From positions 9,470,907-9,534,906 of the forward strand of contig NC_079893.1 in NCBI RefSeq assembly GCF_024868665.1: a stretch of 64,000 nucleotides of DNA. The letters run 5' to 3'. This document shows positions 45,511 through 57,922 of this stretch, piece by piece. The translations under genes were made by a program, and so were the position numbers. This DNA comes from Triplophysa rosa. Lineage: Eukaryota; Chordata; Actinopteri; Cypriniformes; Nemacheilidae. Every line of letters begins with the position of its first letter. Positions within the stretch are counted from its first letter, which is position 1. The notes beneath the pieces were generated by a model. The model ran no database searches, was not told where the DNA came from, and saw nothing but the letters and a program-made list of their open reading frames with translations.

Positions 45511-48500
45511 GTTCCTGAAATTATGGTTATTATTATTTTACAATTGTGCGCCTATACTGCACGTCTGTGCAACTTCTCTGTTCTCCACTAATTTTGAGAA
45601 GCTTTCGGCAGACGTCTGTGTAAATGCCTCACATGTGCACAGCACGCATGCAACAACAAACTGCACGATAGGCTGTATGAGTGAAGTGGAATGGACTCGC
45701 ATCCCTGATAAAAGCATTCTGTTATCACTCCGCTAGAGATCTGTGTATTCCGCTCCGAGTTTTCCATTTCCCGCTCACAGTCAGTGTTCACTGACTCCGC
45801 TCACAGCAGATGATGGATCATACTCAAGCTATTGATTGATCCCAGCCTATAATATTTATAGCTCTGTACTTTAAACTTAAAGTGATAAAATATGAATTCA
45901 TGAAAGTTTAACTATAACCTTTTCAAGGGAAAAATCTGAAAAAGTATTTGTTTAATAAAAACAATGCATGTATGCGCATGAGAGATGTGAATTTCAAACA
46001 TGGGAAAGAGATGAATGAGGAGGTTCAAGATATTGTAAAATGTGTCAGTTCAGATGTACATTTACTGATTATTCAAATGTAATTCAAGCGAACGATATAC
46101 AGCTTTAAGAAAACTCTTCGCCTGTCTCTGACAGTTAATCGAACACCATGGGTGCTGTCTGGAAGTGTTTCAAGGTTTTCCTATGGCGTGTTGATGTGCA
46201 CCGTTATGCACTTCACAGAGGTGACAGTCATACTGACAAGGTCAGGGAGCATTTATGAGCTTTAAACTACCACCAATTGAAAGGCCAAAATGAAATACAT
46301 TTACACTTAAATGAGATTCCTGATTCCCTCCTGCTAAAATACAGACACAAAGACACAGAAACCTGTGAGAATGCTAGCACACATCTATATGATACGTACA
46401 CACATTGGTACTCACTCTATGTGTCCAGTTTGTCCAGTTTGTCCTTCTTTAAATGGACACATCTGACTATAGTTTGACCTACAGAGCACGTACTCTCTTC
46501 CATGTATTAGAGTTTTGTGCTGGGATTGTAAAAGCTTAGCAGATGCATACAACCCATCGCTCTTTCTTCACACCACAGTAGGGGCAAATACCAATCAGAA
46601 TTGAACATCCCTGTGCCTTACTCGGATGGTAAGAGCCCTAGATGTGTGAATTCTGGATTAAGAAGATCAATGTGACTTGTATATAACCTTTAGAACACAC
46701 TAGGGGAAGGAAGTACTTAAAAAACAATGTTACTTCTATTTATGTGACGACCCTTCGTGTGGTCTCCCCCTCGCGAAGTGCCCAGTGCAGGAGCACCTTT
46801 TGACGTGACATTTTCACTGTCACAGACAAAAATGAATATAATTAACGGTGCAGGAGCACCTTTTGACGTGCCATTTTCACTGTCAGAGACAAAAATGAAT
46901 ATAATTAGTATTGTCATGATTTAAAATGCAGTAATTGGTTAAACATTTCTTTGTCTTACTTGGAACTGCTTTGTTGTTACATTTTTTTACATTTTTTAGG
47001 TAAAACTCAAAATTGTCCTGTGTTGTGACTGTCTCCAGCATGGTGTGATAAATTACAAATTCTATAAATTAATGAAAAAAGCATAAAAATGTTAATAAAT
47101 ATCCCAGGCATAATTTTACATGTTGTCTACTTTAGTAAATGGCAATCTTTTTTTCATCCATATATTTCTAAAAGCATAGGAACTTGATACATTTTGTCAC
47201 TAAAAAAACATGACCTCCGATTTTAAATCATGTAATTCAGGGTGATGTTACTGAAGGACCCTGGGAAGCCCATGATATGTGCACATGATTAGTTTTTATC
47301 TCAGAATTGTTGAAATATTTAACTTTTTTGGAACCACTATAAAAGTTTTAAGTTTTGTTGTCCTTTGGTGCGACACCCAAAAATTAAAAACTATGATCAT
47401 GGGGGAAATTATGTAATTAGCAATTTCATATAATTCATATATTAATATTATTTATTTATAAAGAAATAACACTGAAGATACATCTCTCTCATCCTATTTG
47501 TTTATTATTAAAGCCCCACTGCAATGCCTTGGAACGCGCAGCATTATTTGATGTGTTGACTTAATTTCAACTGAAAAATGCAGAGAGCACGAGACAAATC
47601 GAGTGGCCCCGCCCTCTTTTAAAATAACCAATAGCGTTTTATTTATTGCACTGTCAGCCTGACAAAGCTGCATTTAACAGCGTGATAGCCACAGTGGTGT
47701 AAAAGTATTCAGAAAAGAATAGGAAGATCAGTGATACCAGTGACACATTTCGTTGGTGAGTGACAATGACATTTGTCTTCTCCTTTACTCACCAAGGTTG
47801 CGATGTCCGATCACTTCCATAGAACCTTAACATACAACATTCTGTGTAGACTTGAAACGAGTCAGATACGTTTTGTTTTCTCAGTGGATTTGCGCGTATG
47901 ATCTACACATATGATCAGTTCTGTGCTATCGTGTGTCTGAACCGGAGGACACTCACGTGCAACCGCTTGCGTGACACTAACACGAAATTAAGACTTTAAT
48001 GTTTACACTGTCTAGATCATCCCCTATCTCCCATCTAGTGCATTATGCGTTATGTTTTAAAAACATACAATGTCAATCAAAAGAGGACAGGAACATGCAA
48101 AGACTATGTGTATAGAAAATATTAAAAAACATCACCAGTTTCATGTTCAACATTAATAGTTATTATATGAATTATTAACATTCAGAAAGTTATGAAGTAT
48201 TAATTTGATCTTCAAAAATGTAGTTAATGCAAGTTAATTTAACCACCATACTATCGGCATCGGCACATATCACTCTAAATAATCAGTATTGATGGAGAAA
48301 TTTAGTTTGATAAAAAAGGGAAAGAACTGACAGAAAAAATTTAGTTAATTATTAAGTTAGAGACCTCATATATTTTCTCAAACATCAGACATTACACAAC
48401 ATAAATTTATGTATTCTTCAAAAATTATCGTTCACAAACAAAACGTTTTTAACACATATTTTTGTCATACCGCATTTAAATGTCTGATTCAGCAACGATT

Positions 48501-50115
48501 CATTTGTATACATTTTTATTAACAGTGTGAACGGCGGGGCTTGTTTAGATACTTCTATAGTCAACTTTGACAAGACAAATACTGCAAATCTGGCAACCGA
48601 AAAGCATCTTGGTATCCTGAAATCATGAAATCACTTAAGCCAGATCCTATGCTTCATGGCAATCAAAACTACTAAATGTGAATTTGAATTCACCTTGAAT
48701 ATGAATTCATATCTTCCTTATCTAATGTAACAAGGATCCAATAACATCCAACTTCTTCAAAGTTTCGAATTCAAACAAAATGGGCTCAGAGGTATATGTA
48801 TTTGTGTGTTTGTTACAAACAACTGAGAGCGGTTGGCTCAAAGCTGCTCATCATGTAAGTGTGTTAGCACAGCAGGGAAATTAACACCTCACATACTTGT
48901 TCTAACATTCACACACACGCATGCAAATATGCATGCAGAAACAAAAAATCGACTTTCTTCTTCTATCTATTTTTCTGCCCCCGTTATCATATAATGGTCA
49001 GGGAATACAGTGCATTCTACAATCTATCATCTACAAGGATAAGTCACCAATTTCTGCTCCAATTTTCTGAATGAGTGATCACGGCTAAAGCAATATTTGA
49101 CAGAGACTCTTTGGTGCGTGCAGGGCAAAACACCTTTTATTTTTAGCATGCCTCCACCAAAACAAACAGCAAACAACAGAATCGACTGAATGAGTTCAGA
49201 ATGCGTGAGAAAGAGTGGGTTTATTTTTAGAAACTTGCATTCAGATTTTCATGAGCAAAGTGCATGAATCGAGCGCGTGGCTCGCCTGCAGCACGTTAGT
49301 GCCTGATGCACGCATGCATACGTGTGTGTGCTCTAGTTGTTGTGGAAAGGCAACCCGAGTTCCTCCACACAGAGACAGATTAACTGTGGCAGGTTCAAGA
49401 CAGCCGCAGTGGACGTGCGTATGTTTGCACCGATCCAACAGAAAGGGCATGGATCTTTCATAGAGACTCCAAGTTTGCATATTTATGTGGTATAAATGAA
49501 AGCTCTTGAAATGCTAATAACTAGTTTTAGAAAATAAAGTATGTTTGTCGACATGCGCACAAGTCACACTTGGTTAATCTGCAGGTGTGTGATAGAGAGG
49601 GAGCATGCATCTTAAACTCAGGGACATCTGCCTCAAGGGAGATTTGAAAGCTGTGTGGTGAAAAGCAACTGACTGTCCAGTCTATATGAAGGGATGTACA
49701 TGTTTCTGGGTGACCGTAACCATAAATATCTCAGAAGAGCTTATTATTGGGTTTCTGCATGCATGTGCTTGCTACATGGTGCATAATTTATTGAACATTG
49801 AGCATTAAATTTAATGTGAAATGCAGTCTGCAACCCATCTTAATTCCATAAACGCATGTACTTTCTATGAGAATGTTTAAAACTGAAATGTACTTATCAG
49901 TACAGATCGTCGGGTTTAAAAGAGCAATTTGTGACCTCAACTGAAATGGAAAAAGCTGTAAAAGAATAAAATACAATTTAAAATAAAATAGTTAATAGGG
50001 TCAACTTTTACAATGTTTTTACATTTGTTATCAAATCTAAGCTTTATCACACTTCATCTGCAAACAAACAAGCTGTCTGTGTCCAGTGCTTTCTATTTGA
50101 TCTATAGAGGAGAAA
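45511..50115. other. Long unassigned stretch
   Basis: No gene supported. Contains the 63-bp duplication at 46785 and, at about 47505-47760, sequence with the flavour of a dispersed repeat (TTAAAGCCCCACTGCAATG start) but no second end. Confidence 0.4.
46785..46907. repeat. 63-bp tandem duplication
   Basis: GTGCAGGAGCACCTTTTGAC begins both units (46785 and 46848). The two copies differ at two positions over about 60 bases. Confidence 0.9.
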
Positions 50116-50125
50116 AAAAAATTAT

Positions 50126-50511
50126 CAGCAGGTTTGCCAGTAATTTACTGTAGATTTAATTTACAATTTTGTTTCAAACACTTGTTTAAACTTACCTATT
50201 TCTTATATTTTCTTTCATGAAACAAGACTAAATATCTTAGGTCACTTTTCTTGTTATGTAAATGTATCTTAATTTTTTTTTAGTGTAAAAATAAGACAAA
50301 CATGCTTAGGAAGAATGTCATTTTTTGCAGTGTTGCTGTGCTAATGCCAGTCTCTTCTTGCTCATTTTGAATCTCAAAAGTCAACGTGTTTTAATTTTGG
50401 TTAAAGTAAAGCTTAACTCAAACTGAAAACAGTACTAATAGAGAAGTAATTAAATCTACAGTAAATTACTGGCAAACCTGCTGCAAAACTACAGCAAAAT
50501 GTTACAGTGTA
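50126..50511. mobile_element. MITE with a perfect 33-bp inverted repeat
   Basis: 50126-50158 and 50451-50483 are exact reverse complements (core GCCAGTAATTTACTG). The right end continues to TACAGTGTA, the CACTGTA-type terminus; the left terminus is lost. Confidence 0.75.
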
Positions 50512-51741
50512 GATGTAGTGTGTTTATTCTTTCGAAAGAAGTCACGCTGTTGCGCAGGGGGTCACTAAATACATATTGTGGCCACTGGAGTCATTAAAAG
50601 ATATGTACAAATTTTGACATGGATCTTTATTTATATAATGAAATTAAACTGGGATTAAAGTTATCGGTCTCTAACGTTCTGCCTCCTGTCACCAGAGCCT
50701 GGTTAATCTGGATTGTGGGTTTTATGTCAGTTTGTCTTAAAATATTCAGTATAGAGACCAAAGTGCCGCAACTATGGTCTACTTATGAAGCAAAGTTATA
50801 ATTGCATATTTTAATAATTTTCCCTAGGCTCCCACTGCATGTGTATTAATGTTATGCAATATTCAATATTCTGTTTGTTTCAACATCCTGGATGACTCAA
50901 GGATGAGTCAAACTTTTTTACATGCGTTGAAAGCAATCAGATAATTAAACCAGAATATTCCTTTACAAATTTGGTTTTCTAGCCTGAAGATTGCTATATC
51001 AATCCAAGTAAGAGTGGCTCAGGAGCCATTCAAGATCCAGTCCAATTACCCATGTGCCCTTGAGCCAGATACCTAACCTCTAGTTGCTTACGGGAGACTT
51101 TCCATTCAATTAGTGTAGCATAAGTCTCTTTGGATGAAGTGTCTGCTAAATGGAAAGTAACTAAGATAGACAGTCTTGCTCCCTCTTTCACAAAACCATC
51201 CCTTTATTCAATCTACCTTCAATCTATTTCTAAATACATGATAAATGAAGGTGCTCTATCATGTTACCGCACCGTTCAGTCAATAACTCAACCGTTTGGC
51301 CCTGCAAAACAACGAGGAATAAGATCAAGGTCATCTGGTGAAATAAGGTCCACTGTGTTTATAGATTGTATAGACTGGCAAAAATGTGTAATAGGGGACA
51401 CAAAGCTTGTTGCTTCTCCAGTAACTGAAGCAGGTTTGCAAGTCCTAGGTTTTCTGTAAGGAACAGCCCCATAATTTTGTCCCCCCACTTGCATTTAGCC
51501 AAACAATTACAGAAAGTGGCTTATCAGCCGTCCGCCGGTTTTCCGAAATGAAAAATGAGAGCGAAAGTGAGACACTCCAGGGGAAACAGCGGCTTATTCA
51601 AATATGATTGTCCGTATTGTTGCCCAGTCCTACTGCATTAGCATTTAAATCAGGGAGCACGGAGTCTACATGGAGATTCACACACCCAAACACCTTTCTT
51701 AAAGGGACAGCTCACCAATTTGTTTTATTTTTGAATCAGCC
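50512..51741. other. Unassigned sequence with a SINE remnant
   Basis: Apart from the SINE-like tail at 51010-51165 nothing was recognised. 51480-51700 seems free of repeats. Confidence 0.4.
51010..51165 (+). mobile_element. SINE remnant (body and tail)
   Basis: TGCCCTTGAGCCAGATACC is followed by CTCTTTGGATGAAGTGTC and TGCTAAATGG, i.e. the usual SINE body word and L2-type tail. The tRNA head is not recognisable. Confidence 0.55.
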
Positions 51742-52122
51742 TTAAAGGAATACTCCACCCAAAGATGAAAATTCTGTCATCATTTACTCACCCTCAAGTT
51801 GTTCCAAGTCTGAAAAAAATGACTCAGAAATGTAAAGATATTTTGAAGACTTCTGGTGTAGTAAAAAAATGCTAGTCAAAGAACTGCTAGAACTGTTTGT
51901 TTTCCTAAATTCTTTAAAATATCTTCTTTTGTGTTCAACAGAACAAAGAAAAACGTACAATCATTTTTTTCTACTATGGTAGTCACTGATGACCCAGAAA
52001 TCTCAGTTGCTAACATTTTTCCAAATATTGTTTTAAAAACAAATAAATTTTTACAGGTTTGAAACAAATTGAGGGAGTAAATGATGACAGAATTTTCATT
52101 TTTGGGTGGACTATCCCTTTAA
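51742..52122. mobile_element. MITE, TTAAAGGAATACTCCACCC-type
   Basis: Both ends carry the family signature in inverted orientation, reading into ATGAAAATTCTGTCATCATT on each side. TTAA lies at each border. The start of another family member follows at once (52118-52180). Confidence 0.88.
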
Positions 52123-52180
52123 AGGGAAGGTTTACCCAAAAATGAATATTCTTTTGTTTTACTCACCCTCATGTCACATT

Positions 52181-52730
52181 TACTGTACTTACAGCACTCT
52201 CTAGTCCATCCTTTTCCTGTCAAGAAGAGAAGTAAATGTGATTCTACAGTACACTGAAAGCAATTTCATATTTTCCTGTCTTGTGCATCATCTGACCTCC
52301 TGCCTGACCCAACTCTATTATTAGTGTTTTGTATTTACTTTCAGTAAAGTTCTTATTGAATTTTTTTGGTTCTGATTAGAAGGGGCAGAAGGCAACATTT
52401 GTTAAGCACTGCCCTGTGTGCCTGTCTTGTTGATTATATCTAGCATGTGGCTCTTTCAAGAATACTTTCTCACTGTTAAAGCCGGGGTTATTAACATCAC
52501 AGTAACCACGCTGCTCCAGAGCGCCTCATGGCAGTACTTTAAATAAGAGATTAAAATAAGACCCTTTGGGGCTTGGAGAGGGGCTGGGTGTAACAGAAGG
52601 GGTGGTTGACTAATTAGCTAATGACCTTGTTAAACTCGGCAGTAACTGTCCAGTCTGCGCTAAATATCACAGGGCCATTGTCTCAAGCCCCTAAAGCATT
52701 TGCACTCATTAACTGCTGATACCTCTAATG
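52181..52730. other. Unassigned, possible regulatory island
   Basis: 52460-52710 is free of repeat signatures and contains GACTAATTAGCTAATGACC. No exon seen. Confidence 0.35.
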
Positions 52731-53103
52731 CTGTGTTCACACCAAACGCGATGCATCGCGTTCCTTGCTCTTTATTACTCAACGGAATAGTTCGTGATTT
52801 TTGTGTGTATGACGCAAAAACCTTGCGTGGCGGGGAGTGTCTTCACGCATCCGGACGTTTCAAACAGTGGGTGTCAATGAGCTCTTCATGCAAATTTCTG
52901 GCTCGCGTTGAAATTTTTCAACTAGCACAGAAGAGTAAATTGTAAATTGTGAGTTCGCGAATAGACACCAGGCGATAGGAATGACATGAATTCATGTCAT
53001 TTGTGTCGCCCGGTGCGAGTTTGTATCTATTCGCATCTCTGCATTGACTTTCTATGCAATTTACTCATGGAAATCACTTAATTCGCATTTGGTGTTAACG
53101 CAG
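52731..53103. mobile_element. MITE with CTGTGTTCACACCAAACGCG termini
   Basis: The reversed right end CTGCGTTAACACCAAATGCG mirrors the left. A perfect palindrome ATGACATGAATTCATGTCAT lies near the middle (about 52981-53000). Confidence 0.75.
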
Positions 53104-54825
53104 TTTTGATTTCCAGCAAAAATAAAAAAAAATATTTTTTTTTTTGTGTATTTTGTGTACAAAAGTCATTTCAAACATTGAAACATAGACCCCTACACCT
53201 TCATTAAAAGATTTTTGAAATCATGAGAAATCAAGTAATCCTAAACTTTTGACAGTTATAGATTACACATGTTTGGGGGTTCCTGGATGAAAATGTATGG
53301 GAACCCTATACACGCTCTTCTACTCCCAGTCTTTCTAGCTCTTACTTGACATTGGTTTAACTTTATATTGATTCTACTTCCTGCTCCTCCCATGCATTCT
53401 ATCCCACATCTGTTTTTTTTTTTTGTCTTATTCATCATCTCCATTTCTCGCTCTTCTTGCTTCACTAAACATTCCACTCATGTCACCAAGATGAAAGTCT
53501 TGAGCAGACAGGATGACATGCCATTCTGAATTATTTACACATACATGAGTGGATGGCTACGGTAGCCATGGAAGTACATTTCAGAGCTGGTCAGCATAAA
53601 CGTAAAAATCAGTCAGACTATGGATCTTGTAATTCTTCTTGTAAAACAATGTTAATTAAAATAGTTAAGTACTAAAAGCAATTTTTTTATTTCATCTAGT
53701 TTCACCTAGGTGAACACAAATTTGTTAGATACCTGATGACAAATGGAATCAACTACTACTACAACAACAACAACTACTACTATGATCCACTACTATATAG
53801 CACTGAGCAACAAATTTCATCTTGTGTGAAGATGAATGAGTTCTATAAGCACGTCTAAGCATTATAGCCTCTCATCTTTCTCTCATCTTTCCCTTTGAAA
53901 CTGCCATAAAAACTGCCATCCCATCTGATCACTGATTTAGTCATAATGGAACTATTTGTGTTTCTGATCATGAAACAGTGAACAAAGATGTTTAGTTTTA
54001 TAGACTAAATAGATTAGGTTCATGCAGACATAAAACGTCACAGAAATCTGTTATGAGAAGTGATAAAAAACATAAGCTCTCTGAGAAATAACATCAGGTT
54101 AAAGGGACGGTAACTACTCTGCTCACGCCTGCTTCTGTCTGGGTCACTGATAAGGTCTGCCCTGCTCTGAACCAGTCACCCATCATGTGCAGATCAGCGG
54201 GGTGTTCTGTGGGTCCAAGACCGGGTCACGAGACCTTGGCCAACAACATCACTTTAATCATCATTGAAGCATGATGTGACAAGAGGTGAAGAAGCACCAA
54301 AAAGAACAAGGAGAATTTGGAGCAATTTGAGGCAATACCACCTTCAGTTTGCAGTCACCTCAATCATTAATATAGCGGCATGTGGCAGGAAGTGAAGTAC
54401 ATCAGCATTCAGGTGAATTCGTACATGATTTGCTGTTAGGTTTGAGCATCTGTATCTATCAACCTAAGATATATGAGTAATTGTACTTCCAACACACGGG
54501 AATCAAAGGGTGCTGTAGTCATCCCTGACTTTCCTATAGCTGCAGATATAATGAAACACCTTTGATGAGGAGGCCTTCCAGCTATTTCTCTTACCTTTCA
54601 AGTGCCCGGGACGCGCCGTAGAGATTGGCAGAAGAAACGAAGGCTAAAGGGGAAGGAGCGGGGCGAAATGAATAAAATGAACCGCATAGAATGAAAACAG
54701 ATGTGAAAAAAGTGGAAGCGCTGTAGAAAGTAACCAGTGCTAATTTACCTGGTGAGTGTATGAGTATGTAAGGTGAGCTCTGTTTGCATTCAACAGTGTT
54801 TTCATTTCTGTGATAAAGTTTAAAT
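53104..54825. other. Unassigned sequence
   Basis: No gene or repeat pair identified. 53750-53785 is an ACT/ACA-type simple repeat. Confidence 0.4.
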
Positions 54826-55798
54826 TAGTGCTGTCAATCGATTAAAAAAATTAATCGGATTAATCACACATTTTCAGTGATTAATCACGATTAATCGCAC
54901 ACAACAATAATATTTTAAAATATACTTTTACATTTTAATAATTTCACATTTAATCTTCAAATTGATGTAGAAACAACATATTTCTTTAACAGCGTCATTT
55001 TATGAATGAAAGAAAACATTTTGATATTAGTACTGTAACTGATGTCTCTATTAAATTGATTATTTTAACATTAATTATAGCCATTCAACAGTATAATTGA
55101 GAGCTATCATGAAATATACAGAAATTGAAGGAAGTTCTCAAACACTTTACAGTCTTTAATGCTAAATTATAAATTAAATGCAGAATAATTCTTATTAAAG
55201 CTACAAAATCACATTGATTTCTTCTTTTCTTTTGTTCTTTGATTAACATTAGTGACAGGAGTCACAGCAGCACGTTTAAGAACGTGGCCCCTTTAAGAGC
55301 TGTCTCAGTACGCAGATCTGACAGTCACCGCACTCCCATTTTCACAACTCTTTGCATTCATTTAAGATTTTATTTTACACTTTGAAGTCTGTGCTTAAGA
55401 AAATGCTAGACAAAACGGGCTTTCTGACATAATCTTGTGTGGTTTTAACCATTCAAGCACGAAAGAGAACTTAACACGGATGCGCTGTCTGACAGAGATT
55501 CACCAACGCAGCCTTCAGCCTGTGACTGTTTACACCAGACTGGACATCGCGTTGCGTTTTGCCGCGTCTCACAGTTTAGAAGCTGTCAATCTTCATTGAA
55601 CGCGTCAAAGCAACTGTTTAAAACCGCGCTTAAGTGGTTTAAAAGCCTGTACACGAATAAGAGCGTGATTACATAATGTAACGCTAGACAAAGAATGTCA
55701 AAACAAACGGATGCTGCGTTAATTGCGTTAAATATTTTTCACGCGTTAATTTGAAAAAATTAATCGCATACGTTAACGCGTTAACGTTGACAGCCCTA
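54826..55798. mobile_element. hAT-type element
   Basis: Left end TAGTGCTGTCAATCGATTAA; reversed right end TAGGGCTGTCAACGTTAACG. Perfect 8-bp duplication GTTTAAAT (54818-54825 and 55799-55806). 973 bp, no transposase frame. TTAATCG words are clustered inside both ends. Confidence 0.9.
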
Positions 55799-56048
55799 GT
55801 TTAAATAAATCATGTTTTTTATTGTGCATTCCAATTAATATCAATCAAACTGCAGTTTGTTACAAATAGTTTTTTGCATATACAGCCGCAGAAAAAAGAG
55901 ACCATTTCAGAAACAGTTTTTCTGATTTTAAAATGTACTATTTCTAGGTATGTGTTTTACCTTTACAGACCTCAATTACTGCAAAGAAAGCAAGTTCAGA
56001 TTCACTTTCAAGCAATACAACAGTAATATTTGTGCATGTATCTGTGGG

Positions 56049-56171
56049 CCAGTTAACAATCAGAAGACCCAAGGAAACATTGGAAATGGAGTCCTAACAA
56101 CACAGGCAGAAACACAGAGCAATATGGTGCCCTCAGGTGGAGGACCGAGGCGCCAGCAACAGCACGTAACA
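56049..56171 (-). repeat. Truncated 3' LTR (minus-strand element)
   Basis: Aligns over 122-123 bases with 57561-57682 (CAATATGGTGCCCTCAGGTG in both); ends GTAACA. The remainder of the LTR is missing on the left. Confidence 0.8.
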
Positions 56172-56236
56172 TAACCCCCCCCAGAGGACGGAACCGGGGT
56201 TGGGACGGAGGGCCAGGCCCGTGGATGAGAACAGGG

Positions 56237-56629
56237 CTAGGACCATGGAGCAGAGGCGGGGCTGGAAGACATCTTGGATGAGGCAGGGAGCTCAGAAGTG
56301 GCCATCTTGGATGAGGCAGGCTCTGGTGCGGACAAACAGCGCACAGCCCAGACAGGAGCCACCACCGTCAGAGCAGACTCCAAGGGCAGAACCTCAGGAA
56401 CGGGCAACACCATGACCACCGGACTTGGGACCACGGGACCCGGGACCACTGGACTTGGGACCACTGATGTGACGGCCATGACGGCTGGAGGCTCTGGGCT
56501 GACGGCCATCTTGCGAGCGGGCCAACTGCCCCCTCCCAAAAAATGTTTATGGGCAGCCTTCTCCTCCACCTCGCCCATGGTGAAGGGGAAGCCACAAGAT
56601 AAAAGTGCATAGTCTATAAACTGTGCCAA
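56237..56629 (-). pseudogene. Gag middle and C-terminal fragment
   Basis: A 130-residue frame: an N-terminal part with FIDYALLSCGFPFTMGEVEE wording typical of fish gag proteins, then proline/valine and serine/alanine-rich low-complexity sequence. It is in the same frame as the fragment at 57089-57331; one in-frame stop and the insertion 56681-57197 separate the two. Confidence 0.55.
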
Positions 56630-56680
56630 GGACCCTCAAGGATCATAACGGGAGATAATGTGTTGATAATGATTATTAAG

Positions 56681-57197
56681 GGCCCATCCACACCAGGACG
56701 ATAATTGCGTGCGTTTATCATCGAAAATTAACGTGTCGTGTCTAAACAAAGGGCACCAATGTGAGTGTACACACCGACGTGGAAAACGGCAGGCGTAAAA
56801 GCGTCTTTTTTTTTTAAACGCCTCAGGCTCATTTTTTTGGTTTGACGCGCCGTGTTAAAAACTGGCCTTCCAATAAGATTTGCGCTTTTGTTCATGTGCC
56901 TGGAGCTGCTGAAGTTACAGTAAAACACGACTTGGTGGCGCTCAAGCACAAAACGGTCTTGCCGAGCATACATTGACGAAGAGGAACCAAGATGAATTCT
57001 TCTGTGTGACAAGCGAGTGTCAGAACGCATAAAGTTGCGCAGCGCCACCTTGTGTACCGGGGTTTTTCTGTTTTTAATTAAGTGCCATCTATATCAGGGA
57101 GTGAATTTGCAAATTCCCTCGGCTCATCGCCAGTGAAAATCGTTTGGGTATGAACGCCGAAAAACGTCTCGAAAAACGCTGGCGATAAGCGCGTACC
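56681..57197. mobile_element. Insertion flanked by TTAAG within gag
   Basis: TTAAG occurs on both sides (56676-56680 and 57198-57202). Gag-like coding sequence stops and resumes at these points in the same frame. Convincing terminal inverted repeats were not found, so the class is open; a TTAA-targeting element is possible. Confidence 0.5.
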
Positions 57198-57202
57198 TTA
57201 AG

Positions 57203-57331
57203 ACTATCACAGAACAGATCTATTAACAAACAGTCCGGATATCTAGAAAAATGAGCAATGTCCGAGAAAGTCTTTACATGGTCCTCGAGATTACGTTGGG
57301 GGAGACGGGCCAAACGGATTGCTGGATCCAT
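57203..57331 (-). pseudogene. Gag N-terminal fragment (minus-strand element)
   Basis: Begins MDPAIRLARLPQ just after the LTR and continues with a capsid-like LEDHVKTFSDIAHFSRYPD stretch. After about 43 residues the frame enters the TTAAG-flanked insertion. Without that insertion the frame would continue into 56629. Confidence 0.55.
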
Positions 57332-57347
57332 AAGTGGTGAATCGTTC

Positions 57348-57682
57348 TGTTACGAACCAGGCAAACAGGAGAACAGGGAGCCGATCCACATGCAGATTAA
57401 TATTTTAATTGAGTCCACAGGGTAACATAATAATCCACAAACACATGAAGACCACGAGAGTGTAACATAAAACAACGATTCACAACAGACAACTGAACAC
57501 AAGGGTTATACAGTATATACACAGATGAAGGGACAAACAGGAAATGAAGCACAGCTGAAACCAGTTAACAATCACAAGACACAAGCCAACATTGGAAATG
57601 GAGTCCTAACAACACAGGCAGAAACACAGAGCAATATGGTGCCCTCAGGTGGAGGAGACAGGTGCCAGCAACAGGATGTAAC
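57348..57682 (-). repeat. 5' LTR (minus-strand element)
   Basis: 335 bp, TGTTACGAACC...GGATGTAAC. Inverted termini TGTTAC/GTAAC(A). Confidence 0.8.
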
Positions 57683-57922
57683 TGTATTTAGGAAAACTTC
57701 AAAAAATACTTTTTATATGATAACCTTGATTTTTATCAGTTTTCATGTGTCTTGTCATGCTGTCAGTCTTCCCCATTGCTGTTGGATGACTTTGTCACTC
57801 CTGAGGTTTGATTCTATTGAAATTCAACAGACACTACTAGAATGGCCACAACATTCACATCTAGAAATGCTGATTTGAAATTAAAAGTTGGAGTGGTCTC
57901 TTAATTTTTTCCGCGGCCATAT

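Larger units (their letters stand above)
56041..57682 (-). mobile_element. Minus-strand LTR retrotransposon, internally deleted
   Basis: 5' LTR on the minus strand at 57348-57682, gag start at 57331, a C-rich (plus strand) polypurine tract at 56174-56183, and a truncated 3' LTR at 56049-56171. No pol is visible, so it depended on other elements. It sits inside the Tc1-like element. Confidence 0.78.
55881..57922. mobile_element. Tc1-like deletion derivative split by an LTR element
   Basis: Ends TACAGCCGCAGAAAAAAGAG and, reversed, TATGGCCGCGGAAAAAATTA, with TA at the borders. Its two halves (55881-56040 and 57683-57922) align with 825-1314. The break falls within the word GCATGTATTTAGG. Confidence 0.78.

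Noticed and set aside
51130..51459. 109-residue plus-strand frame
   Set aside because: Starts inside a SINE tail and shows no recognisable domain.
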